From Xenorhabdus ishibashii (GTDB taxonomy: Bacteria > Pseudomonadota > Gammaproteobacteria > Enterobacterales > Enterobacteriaceae), in the NCBI RefSeq assembly GCF_002632755.1, contig NZ_NJAK01000001.1, forward strand, positions 2,232,001 to 2,296,000: a DNA stretch of 64,000 bases. The letters are read 5' to 3'. The notes beneath the pieces were generated by a model that was not told the DNA's origin, searched no databases, and worked only from the letters and a program-made list of their open reading frames with translations. The position numbers and the translations under genes are program-made. Every line of letters begins with the position of its first letter. The stretch's first letter is position 1. Below are positions 47,389 to 56,906 of the stretch, piece after piece.

Positions 47389-47735
47389 AGCGGATTAAAA
47401 AAATCAGGGCAGATCGCAGGATGGATTAAGGAGGAGATAGCGTGAGCTGCCCTGCATCAACAGTGATGGGATGGAAAAAAGCGTTCATGCTGATCCGGTA
47501 TCCCGTCGTGAAGTTTTCACCTGACTTGACATCAGAATCAATTACTGAAATCATTACCTTAAACAAGAAAAGGGCAACTGATAAAACAGCCACCCTGTCA
47601 TCTTGTCTTAAATGTTCTTATCGACTAAACAGTACAAATTGAACTGATTAGGCTTTAACATTTAATTAACTATTGATTCTTTTTCGCGCTTTTGTCAGGA
47701 AATTTAATAACCTAGGACAAACCCGCATGGAAATT
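47389..47735. other. Spacer between ICE integrase and att repeat
   Basis: About 350 bases. A 66-codon frame at 47442 starts with GTG-less, weak context and looks like chance. The stretch becomes AT-rich near 47640. Nothing else seen. Confidence 0.4.
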
Positions 47736-47758
47736 TGGTGCCCGGAGGCGGAATCGAA
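47736..47758. repeat. att repeat, left end of the tRNA-Phe island
   Basis: A 23-bp sequence starting TGGTGCCCGGAGGCGG is identical to the 3' end of the tRNA-Phe gene at 61391-61413 (same orientation). This is the pattern left by integration of a P4-like island into a tRNA 3' end. Confidence 0.9.
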
Positions 47759-48024
47759 AAACATTGTAACTCGTTGAATATGCAAAGTCTATAACCTGAC
47801 TTTCCTTTTATGCCCCTTTTAATGCCCCCAGATTTTTTTGCTTACCGTTTCTTTTTTATCTAACTGATTTTGCTTATTTATATCATTCATTGTGCGCTTT
47901 TTAATCATCTTAAAGCAAAAAAGCCGTGAGGGTTAAAAATGGTCAAATTGGGCTGCCATTTTACACTCAGGGCTTGATATAAAAAATGTTCATTTTTACG
48001 ACATCGATCACAAATTGAAGCGGG
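47759..48024. other. Left internal spacer of the island
   Basis: About 270 AT-rich bases between the att repeat and the Ner-like gene. No gene or clear repeat seen. Confidence 0.4.
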
Positions 48025-48294
48025 TTATTCCTGTGGCTTAGAGCGGGCTTTCCTTTCTAATAATTCACCAGTATAAGAATCGAAATAACGGCTTGGCCAG
48101 ATTTCTGAGGGATGGATACCGAGATAATTTGCGATAATCCACTCGCCTTTAGGCCACTGCCTGCTGAGTGCATTTGCTAATGTTGATGAACTGAGTCCCG
48201 CTTCACGAGAGACCGCCGCTAAGGTTGTACCGCGCTTACGTAATGCAGCAATAATATCGGCCTGATGCCAATCATTCCTAACGTTATTATTCAT
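48025..48294 (-). CDS. Ner/Nlp (SfsB)-family HTH regulator
   Basis: 89 aa. NDWHQADIIAALRKRGTTLA, VSREAGLSSSTLANALSRQW, and NYLGIHPSEIWPSRYF match the lambda-repressor-like HTH of the Mu Ner / E. coli SfsB (Nlp) family. Ner represses phage early promoters. It probably controls the island's left part or Integrase_1 gene B. The ATG at 48294 has a weak GGGG upstream site. Confidence 0.85.
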   Translation of the reverse strand: MNNNVRNDWHQADIIAALRKRGTTLAAVSREAGLSSSTLANALSRQWPKGEWIIANYLGIHPSEIWPSRYFDSYTGELLERKARSKPQE

Positions 48295-48549
48295 TCCTGC
48301 TACCCCTTTCCATTAATTAATATTGATGGTGGCGATTCAGACAGGGTTAGCAGACCGGCGCTTACTCCGGCGAGACGTGAGTCTCCCCCACCTGAATCGC
48401 CATAGAAAAGGCGAATGCAGGCACACTGGTAAAACATCTTACCAGTGTATAAGCGCACAAGGCTGCTAAACCTTGACCATTAGATTGTGCTAATGGCGGG
48501 AATACTTTAACTGATTGTTTTATCTAACTCAATAACTGAACGGCTAAGT

Positions 48550-49419
48550 TTAACAGCTATAAACCCGCTCTACATAACGCCCGCGACCATCACCGTGCCC
48601 TAAATCCATTGATACCAGTGCTCTTGCTTCCTGACGGCTAAACCCCTTTTGTTGGTAAAAATTAAGCGCATCCTGCGCCCACGCATAGCGCAGACTATGA
48701 GGAGAATAGCGGCCTGTTAAACCAATCTTTGTGGTATGCGTCCGCCAGTAATTCATGGCTTGTTTGAGATCCGGTTTATCAATCAACCTGCCGCCACGTT
48801 GTTCTGCAATAACAATCGCCTGTTCAACAGCCTCTTTCACCGCTGCGATATCCAGTACGCGGGTTTGCCTTGGCCGGCCGCCTTTTGTACCGAAGACAAC
48901 ATGCAGTTTCGGTTCTGATTGCTCTAACTGTTTACGCCAGCTTTTCAATGAAGCACTGCATTGCACCGCTTCCTGAGAACGTAATCCCAGCAATCGGGCG
49001 AGTTTCAGTGTGACGGCAAATCCAACATCACGTTCTAGTGCCTTCTGATAAACAACCTGAAACGTGGCATCAGGGATCGCTTGTTTTGTTCCGGCGCGGC
49101 TGGTGCCGCTTAATCCCAATGCCTGATTGCTTAAACGCGGCGAGGTTTCCAGCTTCTCCCGACCTGCCATGCGAAAGATATTACGCAGTGCAGCCATTTC
49201 ATTTTGCACCGTTCGCTTGGCAATCCCCTGAGACAAACGGGCATCAACATACTGTTCCACATGCTTGGCTTTCAAATTCTTAAGGCTTTTCACCTGAATA
49301 TTCAGGCTCAATAACAACGCGCCCAAACGTTCGGCGATCTGAATGCGATCATGGCAGGTCTTATGGCTGCCGCCGCCTTGCCGGGCAAAAAATTTTAATT
49401 CCTTAATCAATCGACTCAT
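48550..49419 (-). CDS. Integrase_1-family tyrosine recombinase, gene B
   Basis: 289 aa, paralogue of the gene at 31609-32526. Catalytic residues: LGLRSQEAVQC (Arg), FGTKGGRPRQTR (Lys), YSPHSLRYAWAQD (HxxR), SMDLGHGDGRGRYVERVY (His and Tyr). The start at 49419 (MSRLIKEL) has GGGAGAAG upstream and fits gene A in length; the longer frame to 49569 lacks support. It is inside the tRNA-Phe island but the element already has a P4 integrase, so its role may differ, for example as a resolvase, invertase or directionality partner. Confidence 0.84.
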   Translation of the reverse strand: MSRLIKELKFFARQGGGSHKTCHDRIQIAERLGALLLSLNIQVKSLKNLKAKHVEQYVDARLSQGIAKRTVQNEMAALRNIFRMAGREKLETSPRLSNQALGLSGTSRAGTKQAIPDATFQVVYQKALERDVGFAVTLKLARLLGLRSQEAVQCSASLKSWRKQLEQSEPKLHVVFGTKGGRPRQTRVLDIAAVKEAVEQAIVIAEQRGGRLIDKPDLKQAMNYWRTHTTKIGLTGRYSPHSLRYAWAQDALNFYQQKGFSRQEARALVSMDLGHGDGRGRYVERVYSC

Positions 49420-49724
49420 TAGCTTCTCCCGCGACCTATACCTGACAACATGCAATCTCTGGCGCGCGACCATTCTGGCAAAACAGAAAAACCTGCTTTG
49501 CCCTTGATCGATATCTGTGCGCCAGAGTGAACGCAAGTTGAGGTATTGCGGGGTATCGGTTGAGTACACGGTACTGCCGCCTGTATGAACAGGTCATCCC
49601 CACCGGCGAAAAGCCAGCCTCGATATCGTCAAGTTCTCCTTTTTCAATCTAAAAATGCAGTGTCAGATTCACTGAGTGGTGAAGCAGGCGTGAGCCTGTC
49701 AGAGTTGTGTTGCCCTTTAGTTGC

Positions 49725-49762
49725 GGCGTCACTTTCAGCGGTAACCCGCAAAAAGTGACGCC
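49725..49762. promoter_or_regulatory. Inverted repeat upstream of Integrase_1 gene B
   Basis: GGCGTCACTTT and AAAGTGACGCC form perfect 11-bp arms with a 16-base loop. It is the counterpart of the 13-bp-arm repeat at 31140-31185. Confidence 0.6.
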
Positions 49763-50089
49763 TTGAGTTTTCAAACAATCAGTAAAGACTATGCAAGTGT
49801 TGAAATACCAACGGGTACAGCAAAACGCCGCCAGATTCAATGTCAAACGGTAGTCATGCGTTAATGGTTTAGCGGTAGAACAATTGTCTGTTGAATAATT
49901 CAGACAGGGCTAGATAAAAGTATGAACGGATGCGCAAAAGCCATCCAGTTGTTCATTGAAGATAAACAGGATTTATGTTGATTTGAAAAGTCAGTGTATG
50001 AACCCACGTTCAACACCCTTCGGCGACAAGATAACAACACCTTTTGGGCGTATTTTTAGTTTAAGAAACCTTCATTATCAGACAAGGGG

Positions 50090-50190
50090 TTTATGTCTGA
50101 CAATATCTGCTTCCAAAGGTGGGCAGATGTACCGCAATGCTTGCTCTCCCTTGCAGGCTACGGGAGTTTTCATTCGCCACCCGAAGGCGA
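50090..50190 (+). other. Conserved element, copy B (possible short coding sequence)
   Basis: Homologous to the reverse complement of 30873-30978. One plus frame reads ISASKGGQMYRNACSPLQAT and GVFIRHPKAILTGEGSFL and stops at 50219; changes between copies in that frame are mostly conservative. Another frame (SDNICFQRWADVP) is also partly conserved, so coding is uncertain. Confidence 0.45.
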
Positions 50191-50480
50191 TCCTGACAGG
50201 CGAGGGATCATTTTTGTAGAGAAAGATATTAACGGTCAGACAGGCGAGAGTCAAACCGTTAAGGATTCCTGCCAGCCTGATTTTTGCCTGAATTACCGTG
50301 CATATGCCGATGATCCCCCTATATTCTGCCAGCACCAGCCAAAAACTGGATTTAATTCGTTAATTAATTTGATTGATTAATGTGTAGAATAAATGTGCTT
50401 TTCTGTTCAGCTATGCATTTTATCTCGCTGAGATTCAGCATGATACTGAAGCCTAATTGATAAAACACAAGTTAAATTCA

Positions 50481-52238
50481 ATGAAAAACAACAAAGAATC
50501 GCTTTATCTAAAAGAGCGCGCTTACCTGAGAGAGCTGGCTGAGCACATCGCGAAAGAGTCACCGCATCTGGCTGAGTTTCTGGTTTCCTCTCATGACCCT
50601 GATATTGCCCGTGTTTTCGAAGCCTTTGCGTTTTTGATTGCCAATCTGCGGGACAAGCTGGAAGATAATTTTCCCGAAATTGTTCACGGCATTCTCTCCC
50701 GTATCTGGCCGTTAGCCCTGTCTCCTATTCCACCGACGACGATAGTACAATTTACGCCCACAGATGATGAACATCAGGGCACTGCCGAGATCCCGATCAG
50801 TACATCGGTGTCTGCCAGCCTTAACGGGCAGTTGATCAACTTTAAAACCTGCCGTCCTTTACATATTGAACCGTTGATTGTCCAGGAGCGCGCAGTCAGG
50901 AAAACCGGCACTCACAGTGAAATTATTCTGACCCTGTGCCAGACCGGCACGGCATCCCCGGTCTGGCAAAGTGGCGCATTAACTTTTTTCCTTGGCACTG
51001 ACACCGAAAAGGCCGCCCAGCTCAGTCTGTGGCTGGATCAACATATTTGTGAGGTCAGCCTGAACACGCAGGGCAAGCAGCGAAAGCTGCGCGGTTTTCC
51101 TTATGGCTGGCATGATCTGCTTGATAGTCCGGTACTGCCTGTGCCCAAAAATACGTATTCCGGTCTGCAACCGTTGGTGGAATATTATGCACTATCCCAA
51201 CTGTATAACTTTGTCACGCTGGATATCAGCAGCAGTTGCGCAAAAGTCCCGCTGAATGACGATGGCACGTTTGAGCTGATTTTGCGTTTCGGGGGCGAAT
51301 TGCCACTGGAGGATGTCGAGGGGGCATTTTTGTTGGGTTGTGTGCCGGCGATCCATCTGGAAAACCAGGCCAGCCCGCCTGTCCGGTTGGAAGCCGGTAA
51401 TCACCGCTATCCGCTGCCATTGGGGGGATCGGTGTGCTTGTACCGGCTGCGGGAGGTTCAGGTGGTGGTACAGCCCGAAGACAGGGAGCAGCGTGGCACG
51501 CCTTATCACTGGCTGCCGATTGAGCAGTTTGTTCCCGCAGGGCGTTTTTTCGATGATGATGCACAGCCCGACACGTTTTACTACCAGCTCCAGACCGAGC
51601 AGGATTTTCTGGGCAGGATCCAACATCGGCTGTGTTTTTTTGATTTGACCGGTAAACCGGCAAACAACTTACCTGCCATTGAGGTTTCGTGTTATTTCAC
51701 TGGCTACCATGAACAGGCGCTGGGATTAACGCAAGATACTATTACCGTGACGCAAGAAAATTCGCCGTCTCATCTCAGCGTCCACAATATCACGCCGGTC
51801 ACCACTGATTATCCGCCATTGTTACAGGAAAATAACGGCTGGCCGCTGCTTTCCTGTCTTTCCAGCCCACCGATGATGCTGTTTGCCACCGACAGCCTGA
51901 AACAGTTTCTCCGGTTGTTTGACCCGTATGCTGACACGCATCGCCCCTTGAGCCGTCAGTTCCAGCAACACATTGACGGCATTGTACAGGTGGAAGAGCG
52001 TCTGACTGACCGGATGCGGCGGGGGCGCCCCATTCGCGGGCATTTACTCTCACTGACGCTGAACCCTGATTGTTATCGTAATCAGGGAGAAATGTATCGC
52101 TTCTGCCGGTTAATCAATCAGGCACTGGCTTGTTTTATCACCCAATCTTCGTTTGTCATGCTGGAGATTTTCACCCCTGACAGTCACAAGGGGCTATGGC
52201 AGTTCTGGCATGTCGATGGGTTACGCCCGGCCATGTAA
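50481..52238 (+). CDS. tssF: T6SS baseplate subunit TssF (VasA/ImpG)
   Basis: 585 aa. The N-terminus LYLKERAYLRELAEHIAKES and the following FAFLIANLRDKLEDNFPEIV, SRIWPLALSPIPPTTIVQF are the TssF/VasA signature. TssF forms the wedge of the T6SS baseplate with TssG, TssE and TssK. The C-terminus (GEMYRFCRLINQALACFITQ) is also family-like and the length is complete. None of the other structural tss genes is near, so it is an orphan next to vgrG. The ATG at 50481 is used; an in-frame TTG at 50457 exists. Confidence 0.9.
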   Translation: MKNNKESLYLKERAYLRELAEHIAKESPHLAEFLVSSHDPDIARVFEAFAFLIANLRDKLEDNFPEIVHGILSRIWPLALSPIPPTTIVQFTPTDDEHQGTAEIPISTSVSASLNGQLINFKTCRPLHIEPLIVQERAVRKTGTHSEIILTLCQTGTASPVWQSGALTFFLGTDTEKAAQLSLWLDQHICEVSLNTQGKQRKLRGFPYGWHDLLDSPVLPVPKNTYSGLQPLVEYYALSQLYNFVTLDISSSCAKVPLNDDGTFELILRFGGELPLEDVEGAFLLGCVPAIHLENQASPPVRLEAGNHRYPLPLGGSVCLYRLREVQVVVQPEDREQRGTPYHWLPIEQFVPAGRFFDDDAQPDTFYYQLQTEQDFLGRIQHRLCFFDLTGKPANNLPAIEVSCYFTGYHEQALGLTQDTITVTQENSPSHLSVHNITPVTTDYPPLLQENNGWPLLSCLSSPPMMLFATDSLKQFLRLFDPYADTHRPLSRQFQQHIDGIVQVEERLTDRMRRGRPIRGHLLSLTLNPDCYRNQGEMYRFCRLINQALACFITQSSFVMLEIFTPDSHKGLWQFWHVDGLRPAM

Positions 52239-52282
52239 CCGATTAAGGAACGCATGACGTCAACCATAAGGAAAACATTAAC

Positions 52283-54289
52283 ATGAAAAGTGGATTACGC
52301 TTTGTCTGCCACATCGCCGGTGTGCCGGAAGACACTTTTGCTGTGGGGGAGTTTTCCCTGCAAGAGGGATTATCCGAACTCTTTACCCTGAACATGACAC
52401 TGGTCAGAACGGGCAACCCGAATCCGTTTAAACCACAGGCAGAGATTGATTTGGCCTCGCTGCTGATGCAGGAAGCGGTACTGCAAATCTTTCACGGGGC
52501 AACCGAGCAGCGCAAAATCACCGGCATCACCTCCCATGCGGACTGGGTGGGCACCGATGGTAATAAGACAATCTATTCCGTCACCGTCCGCCCTGCCTGC
52601 TGGCGGCTGACGCTCAATCAGGACAGCCGAATTTATCATCAGCAAAATGTGCCGGCCATTTTAAACAGCCTGCTGAAAAAACATCGGGTGAAAGCCGATT
52701 CGAAGCTCTACGATGTGCATCAGGAGCGGGAATATGTGACCCAGAAACGGGAATCCGATTATGCATTTTTCAGCCGGTTAGCCGCGGAAGAAGGTATCAG
52801 TTTCTGGTTTGAGGATGATACGCTGTTTTTCAGTGACAGCCATCTGGGTATGACCGCTGGCTTACCGCTGCAATACCAGCCCCAGCCGGAAACCGCGCAT
52901 GGGGTAGATACGATTTATCAGGTACGGTTAGGCGTCGGCATGAGTCCGCAGCGCAGCCTGCACAAAGATTTCAACCCCGAAAACCCGCGCTATCACCTCT
53001 CCCATATGCACAGCAGCGAAGGTTTCCGCGATTTTGGTAGCCAGACCCCCTATACCGTGTTTGAAAGTTACGGGCGTTTTCAGAAAGATGCCGCCGCCAT
53101 CCCATTTTTAAAATACCGGCAGGAAGCGCTGGACAACCAGAAACAGACCGGCAGCGGTAGCAGTAACTGCATCAAACTGATGCCGGGCAAAATTTTCGAG
53201 ATAAAAAATCATCCCCATAAACTGCTTAATGTTCGCTGGCAGGTGGTCGGTATCAGCCATCACGGTCGCTGCCCGCAGGCATTGGGAAATGATGCCGGTG
53301 AAGGCACCACGCTTTCCAACCAGTTCAGTTTTATTTCCGGTCTGGATGATTATCGTCCGCCTTTCCACTACAAGCCTCTGGCAGATGGCGATGAAACTGC
53401 CATCGTGGTCGGTCCGGAAGGTGAGGAAATCTTCGTTAATAAAGACGGGGCGATTAAAGTCCATTTTCACTGGAACCGCTATGACCCACCGGATGATGGT
53501 GCCTCGTGCTGGGTGCGCGTAGCTCAGGGCTGGAATGGTAACGGCTTTGGTTTTATGGCGATACCCCGTATCGGGCAGGAAGTGATTATCTCTTACCTGA
53601 ACGGCGATATCGACCGCCCCATCGTCACCGGCTGTGTCTATAACGGCCTGAACCGCCCACCACTGGATTTGCCGGCTCAAAAAACTCGTACCACGTTTAA
53701 AACCAAAACCCACAAAGGCAAAGGCTTTAACGAACTGCGCTTTGAGGATGCGAAAGACAGCGAAGAAATCTATCTCCACGGCCAGAAAGATCTGACTGCC
53801 CATATCGAAAACGATTCCTACTGGCATATCAAACATGACCAGAAGAGCCGCATCGATAACAACCGTTACCACGATATCCGCGCCGATGACCATCATCAGG
53901 TCGCCGGTTCGCGCAAAATCACCACCGAAGGGGATGTCTCCCACCGGATTGCCGGCAGCCAGCATATCCAGACCGGCGACGCGACTGTGATTGACAGCGG
54001 ACAGGAAATCCACCTGAAAAGTGGCGGCAAGGTCGTACTGGAAGCGGCAGCCGAAATCACGCTGAAAGTGGGTGGCAGTTTTCTCAAAGTCACACCGGGC
54101 GGCATTCTCTGCTCACCGATTAATGTTGGACAAGGTTCAGGCGGCAGCGGGCGCGGGGTTTCACTGCAATTACCGGAGGGGGTGGAGCCATTGCCGATGG
54201 TGGAATTTCCGGTCAAAAAATATTGTGCATTGCAGGCTCAGGAGAATGCAGCCTGGGTGATTAAATCCCCGCAGGGAGGTCAGTCATGA
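52283..54289 (+). CDS. vgrG: T6SS spike protein VgrG (TssI)
   Basis: 668 aa. A gp27-like N-terminal half (residues about 1-380; EGLSELFTLNMTLV, KKHRVKADSKLYDVHQEREY, AEEGISFWFEDDTL), a gp5 OB-fold with WVRVAQGWNGNGFGFMAIPR, IGQEVIISYLNGDIDRPIVT, and a beta-helix needle (ENDSYWHIKHDQKSRI, LKSGGKVVLEAAAEITLK). The tail past about residue 620 is short and carries no extra enzymatic domain. It overlaps the DUF4123 gene by four bases, as expected for a VgrG loaded through an adaptor. Confidence 0.95.
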   Translation: MKSGLRFVCHIAGVPEDTFAVGEFSLQEGLSELFTLNMTLVRTGNPNPFKPQAEIDLASLLMQEAVLQIFHGATEQRKITGITSHADWVGTDGNKTIYSVTVRPACWRLTLNQDSRIYHQQNVPAILNSLLKKHRVKADSKLYDVHQEREYVTQKRESDYAFFSRLAAEEGISFWFEDDTLFFSDSHLGMTAGLPLQYQPQPETAHGVDTIYQVRLGVGMSPQRSLHKDFNPENPRYHLSHMHSSEGFRDFGSQTPYTVFESYGRFQKDAAAIPFLKYRQEALDNQKQTGSGSSNCIKLMPGKIFEIKNHPHKLLNVRWQVVGISHHGRCPQALGNDAGEGTTLSNQFSFISGLDDYRPPFHYKPLADGDETAIVVGPEGEEIFVNKDGAIKVHFHWNRYDPPDDGASCWVRVAQGWNGNGFGFMAIPRIGQEVIISYLNGDIDRPIVTGCVYNGLNRPPLDLPAQKTRTTFKTKTHKGKGFNELRFEDAKDSEEIYLHGQKDLTAHIENDSYWHIKHDQKSRIDNNRYHDIRADDHHQVAGSRKITTEGDVSHRIAGSQHIQTGDATVIDSGQEIHLKSGGKVVLEAAAEITLKVGGSFLKVTPGGILCSPINVGQGSGGSGRGVSLQLPEGVEPLPMVEFPVKKYCALQAQENAAWVIKSPQGGQS

Positions 54290-55071
54290 CTGATTCTACC
54301 CAAAAAACAAGCTGGGCAACCTGGCTGGGCGGATCTGACAAATCGCCAGTTTACCTGATGATCAACCCGCTTTCGGTGCCTAATCCTGTCAACACGCTCT
54401 ATGTGAACAACTGGGTTGAACAGGCTTTCCCCCTGTATAGCGGTACATCGCTTGCTCACCTGATGGAGCAGGGACCGTGGCTTATTCAGCCGAAAATGGA
54501 CTGTCTGTCCACGTTTGCTCGTCTGCTCGACCACCGCGCGTTCAGTGACGGCAGTTGGGGCTGGGCATACCGTAGCGATACGGGCTGGCAGGCACAACTG
54601 GATCACTGGCAACGTCACCAGCTCGTGACCCTGCGGGATGAACAGGTCGTCTTCCGGCTCATGGATACGCGTATTCTGCGGGTATTGATGCCCGCGATGC
54701 AGCCGACAGACTGGACATCTCTGCTTAACCCGGTCACTGAGCTGATGGTGGATATGCCTGAACCGACGGTTTTTCTTCGACCGACACAATGCCCGTTCAG
54801 CCAGATTGAACGCCCTTTTGTACTGGAGCCGCACCTGATTGCCGCGTGGGAACAGTCCGATTTTGCACTGGAAGGACTCGCAAAAACGCTGATGTATGAA
54901 CTGTGGGAAGCACAGGGCGAACTGGCACTGAAGCGGGATACTCCCGAAGGTACTTTGATCCGTGACCTTGAAAAATGGCTGCGTCAGCACCGCCAACAGG
55001 GTTCACGTTTACAGGCGCTGACCCTCCATGACTTTCTGGCAGGAAGCGAGATTGATGCACAACGTACTTAA
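54286..55071 (+). CDS. DUF4123 T6SS adaptor/chaperone
   Basis: 261 aa, DUF4123 family. Such proteins (Tap/Tec type) load a particular effector onto its VgrG and are not secreted. Recognisable parts are YLMINPLSVPN near the start, CLSTFARLLDHRAFSDGSWG, HWQRHQLVTLRDEQVVFRLM and DTRILRVLMPAMQ. It lies between vgrG and the effector, 20 bases before the latter, so it most likely serves that effector. Confidence 0.88.
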   Translation: MTDSTQKTSWATWLGGSDKSPVYLMINPLSVPNPVNTLYVNNWVEQAFPLYSGTSLAHLMEQGPWLIQPKMDCLSTFARLLDHRAFSDGSWGWAYRSDTGWQAQLDHWQRHQLVTLRDEQVVFRLMDTRILRVLMPAMQPTDWTSLLNPVTELMVDMPEPTVFLRPTQCPFSQIERPFVLEPHLIAAWEQSDFALEGLAKTLMYELWEAQGELALKRDTPEGTLIRDLEKWLRQHRQQGSRLQALTLHDFLAGSEIDAQRT

Positions 55072-55091
55072 TCAATAAAGGATTTAACCGA

Positions 55092-56906
55092 ATGAGTGAC
55101 ACAGGAAGATTAGATTGTGTTCCCTGCAATACATTCAAACACTGGCTGGAATTTCAGTTATTGGATAGTCAGGGCAAGCCATTAATCGGTATTCCCTATC
55201 ACCTGAAAAGCCGGGATGGGGTGATCAAGGCCAATGGCGTGACGAATGGTCAGGGGGTTCTGCGGGAAGAAAATTTATCGCCGTTGCCCATGACCCTGCA
55301 TGTGAATGCGCAGAAACTGGCCGACCAATTGGTTGAAAAACATTCTGTTGCAGCGGTGAAAAATGAAAAAGCATCGGGTTCCTCCCCCGCGATTATGCCG
55401 GGCGAACTCAGTGATGGACTGCCGAAGATCGAAGGCTGGACAGAAGAAGCCCTGCAAACAAAATATTACACTGACCGCGAATATCCGGGCATCACGGTGA
55501 TACCCGAACATAACCGCCGGCATGTGATAGCCGTCGAACGTATTGTGAAACCAGTATTTGCAAAATCCTGCCTGCAACCTTTGGGTTGCACCGATGCGGG
55601 TACAGAAACCGAGCCCGCAGCCAATTTTGGTCAATTGCAGGTTTACCTGCCAGCACCCACATCGCAGGCACCCGCAACGGCTTCTGCGGCGCAGGATAAA
55701 AACACGCCGCCATGGTATATGGTGCCGATAGGATGGCTGCTTGATCAAGTGGTGCCACCGGCACAAGCCCATCCGCTGGTGTTTCAGGCAATGGAAACGC
55801 AGATGGCATTGGGTGCGGCAGTGGGTACGGCGAGTAATAACGATGGATCATGGGAAACCGAAAGCGCTCCGCCACTGATTTCTGAGAAAGAGAAGCTGTT
55901 CATGGCCGCCATTGTCTCTTCCACACCGACGGACCGGGCACAGTTAGCCTGGGGGGCTCTGAAACGGGCATTTGGCGCTGACAGTGACACGGCTCAACAC
56001 CAGCTCGAAAGACTGAAACAACTGGCTGATCAAAAAGGCCGTGCAGAGACCCGTGTTCGCTATCGTTTTGTGGAGGATGAGAAGAGCGGAAAAGTGAAGG
56101 TGGTTGGTTACCATACCCGCGAAGGAAGTGGTATGGATACGGTTAAAGTGCGTCACGTGAAGCAAACCGCACCGGGAACATACGAATTTCGGGAGGATGG
56201 CGCGGATTCGCCTATACTGGTCTGGTACACTAACGCGTCGTCAATGTATAAGGCATTATCACCGCAGGAATTACCTCAATATTTTAACCAGCGTGGTACG
56301 CCAATCAATGTCAACACTGTGCCGCTTGATGATCCGAGCATGACCGGTCAAACACCCGGCCTGGAAATCCCAGAGCAGCCAACGTGGCGGGACGGTGTGA
56401 TGGGTAACCCGCAGCAAGATCCGAATGAAATGGCGGGGAACAAAACAGAAACGCCAATATCGGATGGAACAGACCGCGGGCCAACGAAGACGACTACACC
56501 GGTACAGGAGAGTGATTTCCGAGATTATATTCTGATTTTCCCGATTGAGGGCGTGCCGGCGGTTTATGTTTATTTGAGTAAAATTGAAGAGCTTGATTCA
56601 GATAAGTATACTCGTCGCCAATTAGATCGAAAGTTCAAACATGCAAAAGATTTTGGTATTGACAGTACAAGAAAAAATAAAGAAACATTAACTCAGTTTA
56701 GGGATGCCATTGAAGAACATTTGAACGATGCTGAAACTTTCGAAAAAGGAACATATTTGTTAGAAAATGGCAGTAAAGTTTTTTTTAATACTAAAACAAA
56801 TAATGTTGTAGTAATAGGGAATGATGGAATGTTCTTATCCTGTTGGAAATTAAGTCCAGGAACTGCACAATATGAAAATTATATTGAAAAGGATACCTTA
56901 AGATGA
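55092..56906 (+). CDS. T6SS effector with S-type pyocin and colicin D-type tRNase domains
   Basis: 604 aa. N-terminal domain (about 1-90, FKHWLEFQLLDSQGKPLIGI) of the type found in VgrG-linked cargo. A middle Ala/Pro-rich region follows, then an S-type pyocin-like domain (about 310-400: RVRYRFVEDEKSGKVKVVGY, SPILVWYTNA), a linker, and a C-terminal domain (about 505-604) matching colicin D: LDRKFKHAKDFGIDSTRKNK, FRDAIEEHLNDAETFEKGTY, VFFNTKTNNVVVIGNDGMFL. Colicin D cleaves the anticodon loop of tRNA-Arg, and its catalytic His corresponds to His517 here (FKHA). The DNA turns AT-rich from about 56540, just where the toxin domain begins, a sign of C-terminal module exchange. It has no receptor-binding or translocation domain, so delivery by the T6SS is inferred from the operon. 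Confidence 0.88.
   Translation: MSDTGRLDCVPCNTFKHWLEFQLLDSQGKPLIGIPYHLKSRDGVIKANGVTNGQGVLREENLSPLPMTLHVNAQKLADQLVEKHSVAAVKNEKASGSSPAIMPGELSDGLPKIEGWTEEALQTKYYTDREYPGITVIPEHNRRHVIAVERIVKPVFAKSCLQPLGCTDAGTETEPAANFGQLQVYLPAPTSQAPATASAAQDKNTPPWYMVPIGWLLDQVVPPAQAHPLVFQAMETQMALGAAVGTASNNDGSWETESAPPLISEKEKLFMAAIVSSTPTDRAQLAWGALKRAFGADSDTAQHQLERLKQLADQKGRAETRVRYRFVEDEKSGKVKVVGYHTREGSGMDTVKVRHVKQTAPGTYEFREDGADSPILVWYTNASSMYKALSPQELPQYFNQRGTPINVNTVPLDDPSMTGQTPGLEIPEQPTWRDGVMGNPQQDPNEMAGNKTETPISDGTDRGPTKTTTPVQESDFRDYILIFPIEGVPAVYVYLSKIEELDSDKYTRRQLDRKFKHAKDFGIDSTRKNKETLTQFRDAIEEHLNDAETFEKGTYLLENGSKVFFNTKTNNVVVIGNDGMFLSCWKLSPGTAQYENYIEKDTLR

Larger units (their letters stand above)
49420..50480. other. 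Long leader of Integrase_1 gene B and upstream of tssF
   Basis: About 1060 bases without a confident gene. It contains an inverted repeat (49725-49762) and a conserved element (50090-50190), both also found in the leader of Integrase_1 gene A. Promoters for the minus-strand recombinase and the plus-strand tssF operon should be here. Confidence 0.55.

Noticed and set aside
47442..47642. A 66-codon frame left of the att repeat
   Set aside because: Weak start, composition changes partway, no similarity recognised; judged as chance.
53108..54013. A 301-codon minus-strand frame in vgrG
   Set aside because: It is a shadow of the vgrG coding frame, with no start site or protein similarity of its own.
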